Assembly (NCBI RefSeq): GCF_029227915.1
Contig: NC_079884.1
Location: 31,808,001-31,872,000, forward strand
DNA length: 64,000 nucleotides
Direction: 5' to 3'
Source: Hydractinia symbiolongicarpus
Taxonomy: Eukaryota > Cnidaria > Hydrozoa > Anthoathecata > Hydractiniidae
Below the pieces are notes generated by a model that was given only the letters and a program-made list of their open reading frames with translations, ran no database searches and was not told the DNA's origin. A program made the translations under genes and the position numbers. Position 1 is the first letter of the stretch; the number at the start of each line of letters is the position of its first letter. This document shows, piece after piece, positions 49,242 to 62,201 of this stretch.

Positions 49242-52200
49242 AATCCCGCACTCGGGCTGTATAGTCAAAAGTTTACAAAGAAAGTACTCAGGGAGTAAAC
49301 TCTTTTTCCGAACGATTTTTTAAATTTTTTTTTCACCACTAAAACGCATGAGACTTGTAGTGTTTAAAAATGTTTTCATTTTTGATGAGACGCTTAATGA
49401 AAGAGGTTTAATCGCTGGCAAACGAAAACCATCGATTTCCCCTAAATCCCGGGCTTGGCCCGTGTAGTCGAATGTATACAAAGAAAGTACGCAGGGAGTA
49501 AACTCATTTCCCGAACGATTTTTTAAATTTTTTTTTCACCACTAAAACGCATGAGACTTGTAGTTTTCAAAAATGTTTTCATTTTTGATGAGACGCTTAA
49601 TGAAAGAGGTTTAATCGCAGGCAAACGAAAACCCGCGATTTCCCGTAAATCTCAGGCTTGGCCCGTATAGTCGAATGTATACAAAGAAAGTACCCTGTGA
49701 GTAAACTCATTTCCAGCACGATTTTTTAAATTATTTTTTCACCACTAAAACGCATAAGACTTGTAGTTTTCAATAATGTTTTCATTTGTGATGAGACGCT
49801 GAATAAAAGAAGTTTAAACGCCGGCAAACGAAAACCTGTGATTTCCCGTAAATCCCGGACTCGGCCCGTATAATCAAAAGTATAAAAAGAAAGTACCCAG
49901 GGAGTAAACTCATTTCCCGAGCGATTTTTTAAGTTATTTTTCACCACTAGAACGCATAAGACTTGTAGTTTTCAAAAATCTTTTCATTTTTGATGAGACG
50001 CTGAATAAAAGAAGTTTAAACGCCGGCAAACGAAAACCCGCGATTTCCCGTAAATCCCTTGCTTGGCCCGTATAGTCAAAAGTATACAAAGAAAGTACCC
50101 ATGGAGTAAACTCATTTCCCGAACGATTTTTTAAATTATTTTTTCACCACTAAAGCGCATGAGACTTGTAGTCTTCAAACTTGTTTTCATTTTTGATGAG
50201 ACACTGAATAAAAGAAGTTTAATCGCCGGCAAACGAAAACCCGCCATTTCCCGTAAATCCGGGCTGGCCCGTATAGTCAAAAGTATACAAAGAAAGTACC
50301 CAGGGAGTAAACTCATTTCCCGAACGATTTTTTATATTATTTTTTCTCCACTAAAACGCATGAGACTTGTAGTTTTTAAAAATGTTTTCATTTTTGATGG
50401 GACGCTGAATAAAAGAAGTTTAATCGCCGGCAAACGAAAACCCGCCATTTCCCGTAAATCCCGGGCTTGGCCCGTATAGTCAAAAGTATACAAAGAAAGT
50501 ACCCAGGGAGTAAACTCATTTCCTGAACGATTTTTTATATTATTTTTTCTCCACTAAAACGCATGAGACTTGTAGTTTTTAAAAATGTTTTCATTTTTGA
50601 TGGGACGCTGAATAAAAGAAGTTTAATCGCCGGCAAACGAAAACCCGCAATTTGCCGTAAATCCCGGGCTTGGCCCGTATAGTCAAAAGTATACAAAGAA
50701 AGTACCCAGGGAGTAAACTCATTTCCCGAACGATTTTTTAAATTATTTTTTCACCAATAAAACGCATGAGACTTGTAGTTTTCAAAAATGTTTTCATTTT
50801 TGATGGGACGCTGAATAAAAGAAGTTTAATCGCCGGCAAACGAAAACCTGCGATTTCCCGTAAATCCCGCACTCGGGCTGTATAGTCAAAAGTTTACAAA
50901 GAAAGTACCCAAGGAGTAAACTCATTTTCCAAACGATTTTTTAAATTATTTATTCACCACTAAAACGCATGAGACTTGTAGTTTTCAGAAATGTTTTTAT
51001 TTTTGATGAGACGCTTAATGAAAGTGGTTTAATCGCCGGCAAACGAAAACCCGCGATTTCCCGTAAATCCCGGGCTTGGCCCGTATAGTCGAATGTATAC
51101 AAAGAAAGTACCCTGTCAGTAAACTCATTTGCAAAACGATTTTTTAAATTATCTTTTCACCACTAAAACGCATGAGACTTGTAGTTTTCAAAAATGTTTT
51201 CATTTTTGATGAGACACTGAATAAAAGAAGTTTAATCGCCGGCAAACGAAAACCCGCCATTTCCCGTAAATCCCGGGCTTGGCCCGTATAGTCAAAAGTA
51301 TACAAAGAAAGTACCCAGGGAGTAAATTCATTTCCCGAACGATTTTTTATATTATTTTTTCACCACTAAAACGCATGAGACTTGTAGTTTTCAAAAATGT
51401 TTTCATTTTTGATGGGACGCTGAATAAAAGAAGTTTAATCGCCGGCAAACGAAAACCCGCGATTCCCGTAAATCCCGGACTCGGCCCGTATAGTCAAAAG
51501 TATGCAAAGAAAGTACCGAGGGAGTAAACTCATTTCCTGAACGATTTTTTAAATTATTTTTTCACCACTAAAACGCATGAGACTTTTAGTTTTCAAAAAT
51601 GTTTTCATTTTTGATGGGACCCTGAATAAAAGAAGTTTAATCGCCGGCAAACGAAAACCCGCGATTTCCCGTAAATCCCGCACTCGGGCTGTATAGTCAA
51701 AAGTTTACAAAGAAAGTACCCAGGAAGTAAACTCATTTTCCGAACGATTTTTTAAATTATTTCTTCACCACTAAAACGCATGAGACTTGTAGTTTTCAAA
51801 AATGTTTTCATTTTTGATGAGACGCTTAATAAAAGAGGTTTAATCGCAGGCAAAGGAAAACCCGCGATTTTCCGTAAATCCCAGGCTTGGCCCGTATAGT
51901 CAAATGTATACAAAGAAAGTACCCTGTGAGTAAACTCATTTCCAGAACGATTTTTTAAATTATCTTTTCACCACTACAACGCATGAGACTTGTACTTTTC
52001 AAAAATGTTTTCTTTTTTGATGAGACACAGAATAAAGGAAGTTTAATCGCCGGCATACGAAAACCCGCTATTACCCGTTAATCCTGGGCTTGGCCCGTAT
52101 AGTCAAAAGTATACAAAGAAAGTACCCAGGGAGTAAACTCATTTCCCGAAAGATTTTTTAAATTATTTTTTCACCACTAAAACGCATGAGACTTGTAGTT

Positions 52201-53562
52201 TTCAAAAATGTTTTCAATTTTGATGGGACGCTGAATAAAAGAAGTTTAATCGCCGGCGAACAAAAACCCGCGATTTCCTGTAAATCCCGCACTCGGGCTG
52301 TATAGTCAAAAGTTTACAAAGAAAGTACTCAGGGAGTAAACTCTTTTTCCGAACGATTTTTTAAATTCTTTTTTCACCACTAAAACGCATGAGACTTGTA
52401 GTGTTTAAAAATGTTTTCATTTTTGATGAGACGCTTAATGAAAGAGGTTTAATGGCTGGCAAACGAAAACCATCGATTTCCCCTAAATCCCGGGCTTGGC
52501 CCGTGTAGTCGAATGTATACAAAGAAAGTACGCATGGAGTAAACTCATTTCCCGAACGATTTTTTAAATTTTTTTTTCACCACTAAAACGCATGAGACTT
52601 GTAGTTTTCAAAAATGTTTTCATTTTTGATGAGACGCTTAATGAAAGAGGTTTAATCGCAGGCAAACGAAAACCCGCGATTTCCCGTAAATCTCAGGCTT
52701 GGCCCGTATAGTCGAATGTATACAAAGAAAGTACCCTGTGAGTAAACTCATTTCCAGAACGATTTTTTAAATTATTTTTTCACCACTAAAACGCATAAGA
52801 CTTGTAGTTTTCAATAATGTTTTCATTTGTGATGAGACGCTGAATAAAAGAAGTTTAAACGCCGGCAAACGAAAACCTGTGATTTCCCGTAAATCCCGGA
52901 CTCGGCCCGTATAATCAAAAGTATAAAAAGAAAGTACCCAGGGAGTAAACTCATTTCCCGAGCGATTTTTTAAGTTATTTTTCACCACTAGAACGCATAA
53001 GACTGGTAGTTTTCAAAAATCTTTTCATTTTTGATGAGACGCTGAATAAAAGAAGTTTAAACGCCGGCAAACGAAAACCCGCGATTTCCCGTAAATCCCT
53101 TGCTTGGCCCGTATAGTCAAAAGTATACAAAGAAAGTACCCATGGAGTAAACTCATTTCCCGAACGATTTTTTAAATTATTTTTTCACCACTAAAGCGCA
53201 TGAGACTTGTATTCTTCAAACTTGTTTTCATTTTTGATGAGACACTGAATAAAAGAAGTTTAATCGCCGGCAAACGAAAACCCGCCATTTCCCGTAAATC
53301 CGGGCTGGCCCGTATAGTCAAAAGTATACAAAGAAAGTACCCAGGGAGTAAACTCATTTCCCGAACGATTTTTTATATTATTTTTTCTCCACTAAAACGC
53401 ATGAGACTTGTAGTTTTTAAAAATGTTTTCATTTTTGATGGGACGCTGAATAAAAGAAGTTTAATCGCCGGCAAACGAAAACCCGCCATTTCCCGTAAAT
53501 CCCGGGCTTGGCCCGTATAGTCAAAAGTATACAAAGAAAGTACCCAGGGAGTAAACTCATTT
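47898..53562 (+). repeat. 15-monomer repeat (period 3,041 bp), two copies of 13 shared monomers
   Basis: About 47,898-50,521 matches 50,939-53,562. The second copy contains a third version of the 46.2-kb block, with its own changes (GTATGCAAAG near 51,503, GGGACCCTG near 51,620, CCACTACAAC near 51,975, GGCATACG near 52,054). The two extra monomers at 50,522-50,938 are not in the second copy. The left edge falls at CCAAACGATTTTTTAAATT, again the AT box. Confidence 0.92.
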
Positions 53563-54127
53563 CCCGAACGATTTTTTAAATTATTTTTTCACCACTAAAA
53601 CGCATGAGACTTGTAGTTTTCAAAAATGTTTTCAATTTTGATGGGACGCTGAATAAAAGAAGTTTAATCGCCGGCGAACGAAAACCCGCGATTTCCCGTA
53701 AATCCCGCACTCGGGCTGTATAGTCAAAAGTTTACAAAGAAAGTACTCAGGGAGTAAACTCATTTTCCGAACGATTTTTTAAATTATTTTTTCACCACTA
53801 AAACGCATGAGACTTGTAGTTTTCAAAAATGTTTTCATTTTTGATGAGACGCTTAATGAAAGAGGTTTAATCGCTGGCAAACGAAAACCATCGATTTCCC
53901 CTAAATCCCGGGCTTGGCCCGTGTAGTCGAATGTATACAAAGAAAGTACCCAGGGAGTAAACTCATTTCCCGAACGATTTTTTAAATTTTTTTTTCACCA
54001 CTAAAACTCATGAGACTTGTAGTTTTCAAAAATGTTTTCATTTTTGATGAGACGCTTAATGAAAGAGGTTTAATCGCAGGCAAACGAAAACCCGCGATTT
54101 CCCGTAAATCCCAGGCTTGGCCCGTAT
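53563..54127 (+). repeat. Three mixed monomers linking two duplications
   Basis: They resemble 52.17-52.72 kb (CAATTTTGATGGG, CCGGCGAACG, GTACTCAGGGAG, CCATCGATTTCC) but keep the commoner base at several sites, for example CTCATTTTCC rather than CTCTTTTTCC. This looks like a less altered sister of that run. Confidence 0.7.
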
Positions 54128-56983
54128 AGTCGAATGTATACAAAGATAGTACCCTGTGAGTAAACTCATTTCCAGAACGATTTTTTAAATTATCTTTTCA
54201 CCACTAAAACGCATGAGACTTGTACTTTTCAAAAATGTTTTATTTTTTGATGAGACACAGAATAAAGGAAGTTTAATCGCCGGCAAACGAAAACCCGCCA
54301 TTTCCCGTAAATCCTGGGCTTGGTCCGTATAGTCAAAAGTATACAAAGAAAGTACCCAGGGAGTAAACTCATTTCCCGAACGATTTTTTAAATTATTTTT
54401 TCACCACTAAAACGCATGAGACTTGTAGTTTTCAAAAATGTTTTCATTTTTGATGAGACGCTTAATGAAAGAGGTTTAATCGCTGGCAAACGAAAACCAT
54501 CGATTTCCCCTAAATCCCGGGCTTGGCCCGTGTAGTCGAATGTATACAAAGAAAGTACCCAGGGAGTAAACTCATTTTCCGAACGATTTTTTAAATTTTT
54601 TTTTCACCACTAAAACGCATGAGACTTGTAGTTTTCAAAAATGTTTTCATTTTTGATGAGACGCTTAATGAAAGAGGTTTAATCGCAGGCAAACGAAAAC
54701 CCGCGATTTCCCGTAAATCCCAGGCTTGGCCCGTATAGTCAAATGTATACAAAGATAGTACCCTGTGAGTAAACTCATTTCCAGAACGATTTTTTAAATT
54801 ATTTTTTCACCAGTAAAACGCATAAGACTTGTAGTTTTCAATAATGTTTTCATTTGTGATGAGACGCTGAATAAAAGAAGTTTAAACGCCGGCAAACGAA
54901 AACCTGTGATTTCCCGTAAATCCCGGACTCGGCCCGTATAATCAAAAGTATAAAAAGAAAGTACCCAGGGAGTAAACTCATTTCCCGAGCGATTTTTTAA
55001 GTTATTTTTCACCACTAGAACGCATAAGACTTGTAGTTTTCAAAAATGTTTTCATTTTTGATGAGACGCTGAACAAAAGAAGTTTAATCGCCGGCAAACG
55101 AAAACCCGCGATTTCGCGTAAATCCCTTGCTTGGCCCGTATAGTCAAAAGTATACAAAGAAAGTACCCAGGGAGTAAACTCATTTCCCGAACGATTTTTT
55201 AAATTATTTTTTCACCACTAAAGCGCATGAGACTTGTAGTCTTCAAACTTGTTTTCATTTTTGATGAGACGCTGAATAAAAGAAGTTTAAACGCCGGCAA
55301 TCGAAAACCTGTGTTTTCTCGTAAATCCCAGACTAGGCCTGTAAAGTCAAAAGTATACAAAGAAAGTACCCAGGGTGTAAACTAATTTCCGAACGATTTT
55401 TTAAATTATTTATTCACCACTAAAACGCATGAGACTTGTAGTTTTCAGAAATGTTTTCATTTTTGATGAGACGCTTAATGAAAGTGGTTTAATCGCCGGC
55501 AAACGAAAACCCGCAATTTCCCGTAAATCCCGGGCTTGGACCGTATAGTCGAATGTATACAAAGATAGTACCCTGTGAGTAAACTCATTTCCAGAACGAT
55601 TTTTTAAATTATCTTTTCACCACTAAAACGCATGAGACTTGTACTTTTCAAAAATGTTTTATTTTTTGATGAGACACAGAATAAAGGAAGTTTAATCGCC
55701 GGCAAACGAAAACCCGCCATTTCCCGTAAATCCTGGGCTTGGTCCGTATAGTCAAAAGTATACAAAGAAAGTACCCAGGGAGTAAACTCATTTCCCGAAC
55801 GATTTTTTAAATTATTTTTTCACCACTAAAACGCATGAGACTTGTAGTTTTCAAAAATGTTTTCATTTTTGATGAGACGCTTAATGAAAGAGGTTTAATC
55901 GCTGGCAAACGAAAACCATCGATTTCCCCTAAATCCCGGGCTTGGCCCGTGTAGTCGAATGTATACAAAGAAAGTACCCAGGGAGTAAACTCATTTTCCG
56001 AACGATTTTTTAAATTTTTTTTTCACCACTAAAACGCATGAGACTTGTAGTTTTCAAAAATGTTTTCATTTTTGATGAGACGCTTAATGAAAGAGGTTTA
56101 ATCGCAGGCAAACGAAAACCCGCGATTTCCCGTAAATCCCAGGCTTGGCCCGTATAGTCAAATGTATACAAAGATAGTACCCTGTGAGTAAACTCATTTC
56201 CAGAACGATTTTTTAAATTATTTTTTCACCAGTAAAACGCATAAGACTTGTAGTTTTCAATAATGTTTTCATTTGTGATGAGACGCTGAATAAAAGAAGT
56301 TTAAACGCCGGCAAACGAAAACCTGTGATTTCCCGTAAATCCCGGACTCGGCCCGTATAATCAAAAGTATAAAAAGAAAGTACCCAGGGAGTAAACTCAT
56401 TTCCCGAGCGATTTTTTAAGTTATTTTTCACCACTAGAACGCATAAGACTTGTAGTTTTCAAAAATGTTTTCATTTTTGATGAGACGCTGAACAAAAGAA
56501 GTTTAATCGCCGGCAAACGAAAACCCGCGATTTCGCGTAAATCCCTTGCTTGGCCCGTATAGTCAAAAGTATACAAAGAAAGTACCCAGGGAGTAAACTC
56601 ATTTCCCGAACGATTTTTTAAATTATTTTTTCACCACTAAAGCGCATGAGACTTGTAGTCTTCAAACTTGTTTTCATTTTTGATGAGACGCTGAATAAAA
56701 GAAGTTTAAACGCCGGCAATCGAAAACCTGTGTTTTCTCGTAAATCCCAGACTCGGCCTGTAAAGTCAAAAGTATACAAAGAAAGTACCCAGGGTGTAAA
56801 CTAATTTCCGAACGATTTTTTAAATTATTTATTCACCACTAAAACGCATGAGACTTGTAGTTTTCAGAAATGTTTTCATTTTTGATGAGACGCTTAATGA
56901 AAGTGGTTTAATCGCCGGCAAACGAAAACCCGCAATTTCCCGTAAATCCCGGGCTTGGACCGTATAGTCGAATGTATACAAAG
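54128..56983 (+). repeat. 7-monomer tandem duplication (period 1,419 bp), almost identical copies
   Basis: 54,128-55,546 and 55,547-56,965 are consecutive copies; similarity runs to about 56,983. Shared markers are AAAGATAGTACC (54,142 and 55,561), GTTTTATTTTTTGATG, CCAGTAAAACGCATAAG, GAACAAAAGAAG, TTTCGCGTAAATCC and CTTCAAACTTG. The only difference I noticed is GACTAGGCC near 55,331 against GACTCGGCC near 56,750. The junction lies in AGTCGAATGTATACAAAGA, not in the AT box. Confidence 0.95.
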
Positions 56984-59900
56984 AAAGTACCCTGTGAGTA
57001 AACTCATTTCCAAAACGATTTTTTAAATTATCTTTTCACCACTAAAACGCATGAGACTTGTAGTTTTTAAAAATGTTTTCATTTTTGATGAGACGCTTAA
57101 TGAAAGAGGTTTAATCGCTGGCAAACGAAAACCATCGATTTCCCCTAAATCCCGGGCTTGGCCCGTGTAGTCGAATGTATACAAAGAAAGTACGCAGGGA
57201 GTAAACTCATTTCCCGAACGATTTTTTAAATTTTTTTTTCACCACTGAAACGCATGAGACTTGTAGTTTTCAAAAATGTTTTCATTTTTGATGAGACGCT
57301 TAATGAAAGAGGTTTAATCGCAGGCAAACGAAAACCTGCGATTTCCCGTAAATCCCAGGCTTGGCCCGTATAGTCGAATGTATACAAAGAAAGTACCCTG
57401 TGAGTAAACTCATTTCCAGAACGATTTTTTAAATTATTTTTTCACCACTAAAACGCATAAGACTTGTAGTTTTCAATAATGTTTTAATTTGTGATGAGAC
57501 GCTGAATAAAAGAAGTTTAAACGCAGGCAAACGAAAACCTGTGATTTCCCGTAAATCCCGGACTCGGCCCGTATGATCAAAAGTATAAAAAGAAAGTACC
57601 CAGGGAGTAAACTCATTTCCCGAGCGATTTTTTAAGTTATTTTTCACCACTAGAACGCATAAGACTTGTAGTTTTCAAAAATCTTTTCATTTTTGATGAG
57701 ACGCTGAATAAAAGAAGTTTAATCGCCGGCAAACGAAAACCCGCGATTTCCCGTAAATCCCTTGCTTGGCCCGTATAGTCAAAAGTATACAAAGAAAGTA
57801 CCCAGGGAGTAAACTCATTTCCCGAACGATTTTTTAAATTATTTTTTCACCACTAAAGCGCATGAGACTTGTAGTCTTCAAACTTGTTTTCATTTTTGAT
57901 GAGACACTGAATAAAAGAAGTTTAATCGCCGGCAAACGAAAACCCGCCATTTCCCGTAAATCCGGGCTTGGCCCGTATAGTCAAAAGTATACAAAGAAAG
58001 TACCCAGGGAGTAAACTCAATTCCCGAACGATTTTTTATATTATTTTTTCTCCACTAAAACGCATGAGACTTGTAGTTTTTAAAAATGTTTTCATTTTTG
58101 ATGGGACGCTGAATAAAAGAAGTTTAATCGCCGGCAAACGAAAACCCGCCATTTCCCGTAAATCCCGGGCTTGGCCCGTATAGTCAAAAGTATACAAAGA
58201 AAGTACCCAGGGAGTAAACTCATTTCCCGAACGATTTTTTATATTATTTTTTCACCACTAAAACGCATGAGACTTGTAGTTTTCAAAAATGTTTTCATTT
58301 TTGATGGGACGCTGAATAAAAGAAGTTTAATCGCCGGCAAACGAAAACCCGCGATTCCCGTAAATCCCGGACTCGGCCCGTATAGTCAAAAGTATACAAA
58401 GAAAGTGCCGAGGGAGTAAACTCATTTCCCGAACGATTTTTTAAATTATTTTTTCACCACTAAAACGCATGAGACTTGTAGTTTTCAAAAATGTTTTCAT
58501 TTTTGATGGGACGCTGAATAAAAGAAGTTTAATCGCCGGCAAACGAAAACCCGCGATTTCCCGTAAATCCCGCACTCGGGCTGTATAGTCAAAAGTTTAC
58601 AAAGAAAGTACCCAGGGAGTAAACTCATTTCCCGAACGATTTTTTAAATTTTTTTTTCACCACTAAAACGCATGAGACTTGTACTTTTCAAAAATGTTTT
58701 ATTTTTTGATGAGACACAGAATAAAGGAAGTTTAATCGCCGGCAAACGAAAACCCGCCGTTTCCCGTAAATCCTGGGCTTGGCCCGTATAGTCAAAAGTA
58801 TACAAAGAAAGTACCCAGGGAGTAAACTCATTTCCCGAACGATTTTTTAAATTATTTTTTCACCACTAAAACGCATGAGACTTGTAGTTTTCAAAAATGT
58901 TTTCAATTTTGATGGGACGCTGAATAAAAGAAGTTTAATCGCCGGCGAACGAAAACCCGCGATTTCCCGTAAATCCCGCACTCGGGCTGTATAGTCAAAA
59001 GTTTACAAAGAAAGTACTCCGGGAGTAAACTCATTTTCCGAACGATTTTTTAAATTATTTTTTCACCACTAAAACGCATGAGACTTGTAGTTTTCAAAAA
59101 TGTTTTCATTTTTGATGAGACGCTTAATGAAAGAGGTTTAATCGCTGGCAAACGAAAACCTTCGATTTCCCCTAAATCCCGGGCTTGGCCCGTGTAGTCG
59201 AATGTATACAAAGAAAGTACCCAGGGAGTAAACTCATTTCCCGAACGATTTTTTAAATTTTTTTTTCACCACTAAAACGCATAAGACTTGTAGTTTTCAA
59301 TAATGTTTTCATTTGTGATGAGACGCTGAATAAAAGAAGTTTAAACGCCGGCAAACGAAAACCTGTGATTTCCCGTAAATCCCGGGCTTGGACCGTATAG
59401 TCGAATGTATACAAAGAAAGTACCCTGTGAGTAAACTCATTTCCAAAACGATTTTTTAAATTATCTTTTCACCACTAAAACGCATGAGACTTGTAGTTTT
59501 CAAAAATGTTTTTATTTTTGATGAGACACTGAATAAAAGAAGTTTAATCGCCGGCAAACGAAAATCCGCCATTTCCCGTAAATCCGGGCTTGGCCCGTAT
59601 TGTCAAAAGTATACAAAGAAAGTACCCAGGGAGTAAACTCATTTCCCGAACGATTTTTTAAATTATTTTTTCACCACTAAAACGCATGAGACTGGTAGTT
59701 TTCAAAAATCTTTTCATTTTTGATGAGACGCTGAATAAAAGAAGTTTAATCGCCGGCAAACGAAAACCCGAGATTTCCCGTAAATCCCGCACTCGGGCTG
59801 TATAGTCAAAAGTTTACAAAGAAAGTACCCAGGGAGTAAACTCATTTTCCGAACGATTTTTTAAATTATTTTTTCACCACTAAAACGCATGAGACTTGTA

Positions 59901-60024
59901 GTTTTCAAAAATATTTTCATTTTTGATGAGACACAGAATAAAGGAAGTTTAATCGCCGGCAAACGAAAACCCGCCATTTCCCGTAAATCCCGGGCTTGGC
60001 CCGTATAGTCAAAAGTATACAAAG
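56984..60024 (+). repeat. Mixed monomers, with re-use of the 49.7-50.5 kb run
   Basis: About 57.4-58.1 kb repeats the run at 49.7-50.5 and 52.8-53.5 kb (CAATAATG with CATTTGTG, TTTTTAAGTTATTTTTC, CAAATCC lacking CC before GGGCTTGG, TTTTTTCTCC). It is followed by CCGAGGGAG and CCCGCACTCGGGCTG monomers. A GTTTTATTTTTTG monomer recurs near 58,697, and a GGACCGTATAG monomer starts near 59,382. Confidence 0.75.
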
Positions 60025-62201
60025 AAAGTACCCAGGGAGTAAACTCATTTCCCGAACGATTTTTTAAATTTTTTTTTCACCACTAAAACGCATGAGACTT
60101 GTAGTTTTCAAAAATGTTTTCATTTTTGATGAGACGCTTAATGAAAGAGGTTTAATCGCAGGCAAACGAAAACCCGCCATTTCCCGTAAATCCCGGGCTT
60201 GGCCCGTATAGTCAAAAGTATACAAAGAAAGTACCCAGGGAGTAAACTCATTTCCCGAACGATTTTTTATATTATATTTTCACCACTAAAACGCATGAGA
60301 CTTGTAGTTTTTAAAAATGTTTTCATTTTTGATGGGACGCTGAATAAAAGAAGTTTAATCGCCGGCAATCGAAAACCCGCGATTCCCGTAAATCCCGGAC
60401 TCGGCCCGTATAGTCAAAAGTATACAAAGAAAGTACCGAGGGAGTAAACTCATTTCCCGAACGATTTTTTAAATTATTTTTTCACCACTAAAACGCATGA
60501 GACTTGTAGTTTTCAAAAATGTTTTCATTTTTGATGGGACGCTGAATAAAAGAAGTTTAATCGCCGGCAAACGAAAACCTGTGTTTTCTCGTAAATCCCA
60601 GACTCGGCCTGTAAAGTCAAAAGTTTACAAAGAAAGTACCCAGGGTGTAAACTAGTTTTCCGAACGATTTTTTAAATTATTTTTTCACCACTAAAACGCA
60701 TGAGACTTGTAGTTTTCAGAAATGTTTTCATTTTTGATGAGACGCTTAATGAAAGAGGTTTAATCGCCGGCAAACGAAACCCGCGATTTTCCGTAAATCC
60801 CGGGCTTGGACCGTATAGTCGAATGTATACAAAGAAAGTACCCTGTGAGTAAACTCATTTCCAAAACGATTTTTTAAATTATCTTTTCACCACTAAAACG
60901 CATGAGACTTGTAGTTTTCAAAAATGTTTTTATTTTTGATGAGACACTGAATAAAAGAAGTTTAATCGCCGGCAAACGAAAACCCGCCATTTCCCGTAAA
61001 TCCGGGCTTGGCCCGTATAGTCAAAAGTATACAAAGAAAGTACCCAGGGAGTAAACTCATTTCCCGAACGATTTTTTAAATTATTTTTTTACCACTAAAA
61101 CGCATGAGACTGGTAGTTTTCAAAAATGTTTTCATTTTTGATGGGACGCTGAATAAAAGAAGTTTAATCGCCGGCAAACGAAAACCCGAGATTTCCCGTA
61201 AATCCCGCACTCGGGCTGTATAGTCAAAAGTTTACAAAGAAAGTACCCAGGGAGTAAACTCATTTCCCGAACGATTTTTTAAATTTTTTTTTCACCACTA
61301 AAACGCATGAGACTTGTAGTTTTCAAAAATGTTTTCATTTTTGATGAGACGCTTAATGAAAGAGGTTTAATCGCAGGCAAACGAAAACCCGCCATTTCCC
61401 GTAAATCCCGGGCTTGGCCCGTATAGTCAAAAGTATACAAAGAAAGTACCCAGGGAGTAAACTCATTTCCCGAACGATTTTTTATATTATATTTTCACCA
61501 CTAAAACGCATGAGACTTGTAGTTTTTAAAAATGTTTTCATTTTTGATGGGACGCTGAATAAAAGAAGTTTAATCGCCGGCAATCGAAAACCCGCGATTC
61601 CCGTAAATCCCGGACTCGGCCCGTATAGTCAAAAGTATACAAAGAAAGTACCGAGGAAGTAAACTCATTTCCCGAACGATTTTTTAAATTATTTTTTCAC
61701 CACTAAAACGCATGAGACTTGTAGTTTTCAAAAATGTTTTCATTTTTGATGGGACGCTGAATAAAAGAAGTTTAATCGCCGGCAAACGAAAACCTGTGTT
61801 TTCTCGTAAATCCCAGACTCGGCCTGTAAAGTCAAAAGTTTACAAAGAAAGTACCCAGGGTGTAAACTAGTTTTCCGAACGATTTTTTAAATTATTTTTT
61901 CACCACTAAAACGCATGAGACTTGTAGTTTTCAGAAATGTTTTCATTTTTGATGAGACGCTTAATGAAAGAGGTTTAATCGCCGGCAAACAAAAACCCGC
62001 GATTTCCCGTAAATCCCGGGCTTGGACCGTATAGTCGAATGTATACAAAGAAAGTACCCTGTGAGTAAACTCATTTCCAAAACGATTTTTTAAATTATCT
62101 TTTCACCACTAAAACGCATGAGACTTGTAGTTTTCAAAAATGTTTTTATTTTTGATGAGACACTGAATAAAAGAAGTTTAATCGCCGGCAAACGAAAACC
62201 C
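60025..62201 (+). repeat. 6-monomer tandem duplication (period 1,215-1,216 bp)
   Basis: About 60,025-60,985 matches 61,240-62,201. Shared markers are TATATTATATTTTC, GGCAATCGAAAACC, CCTGTGTTTTCTCG with CCAGACTCGGCCTG, GGGTGTAAACTAG, and GGACCGTATAG (60,808 and 62,024). One unit has lost a base at GGCAAACGAAACCC (about 60,776). A third partial version of the TATATTATATTTTC monomers follows at 62.4-62.9 kb. Confidence 0.87.
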
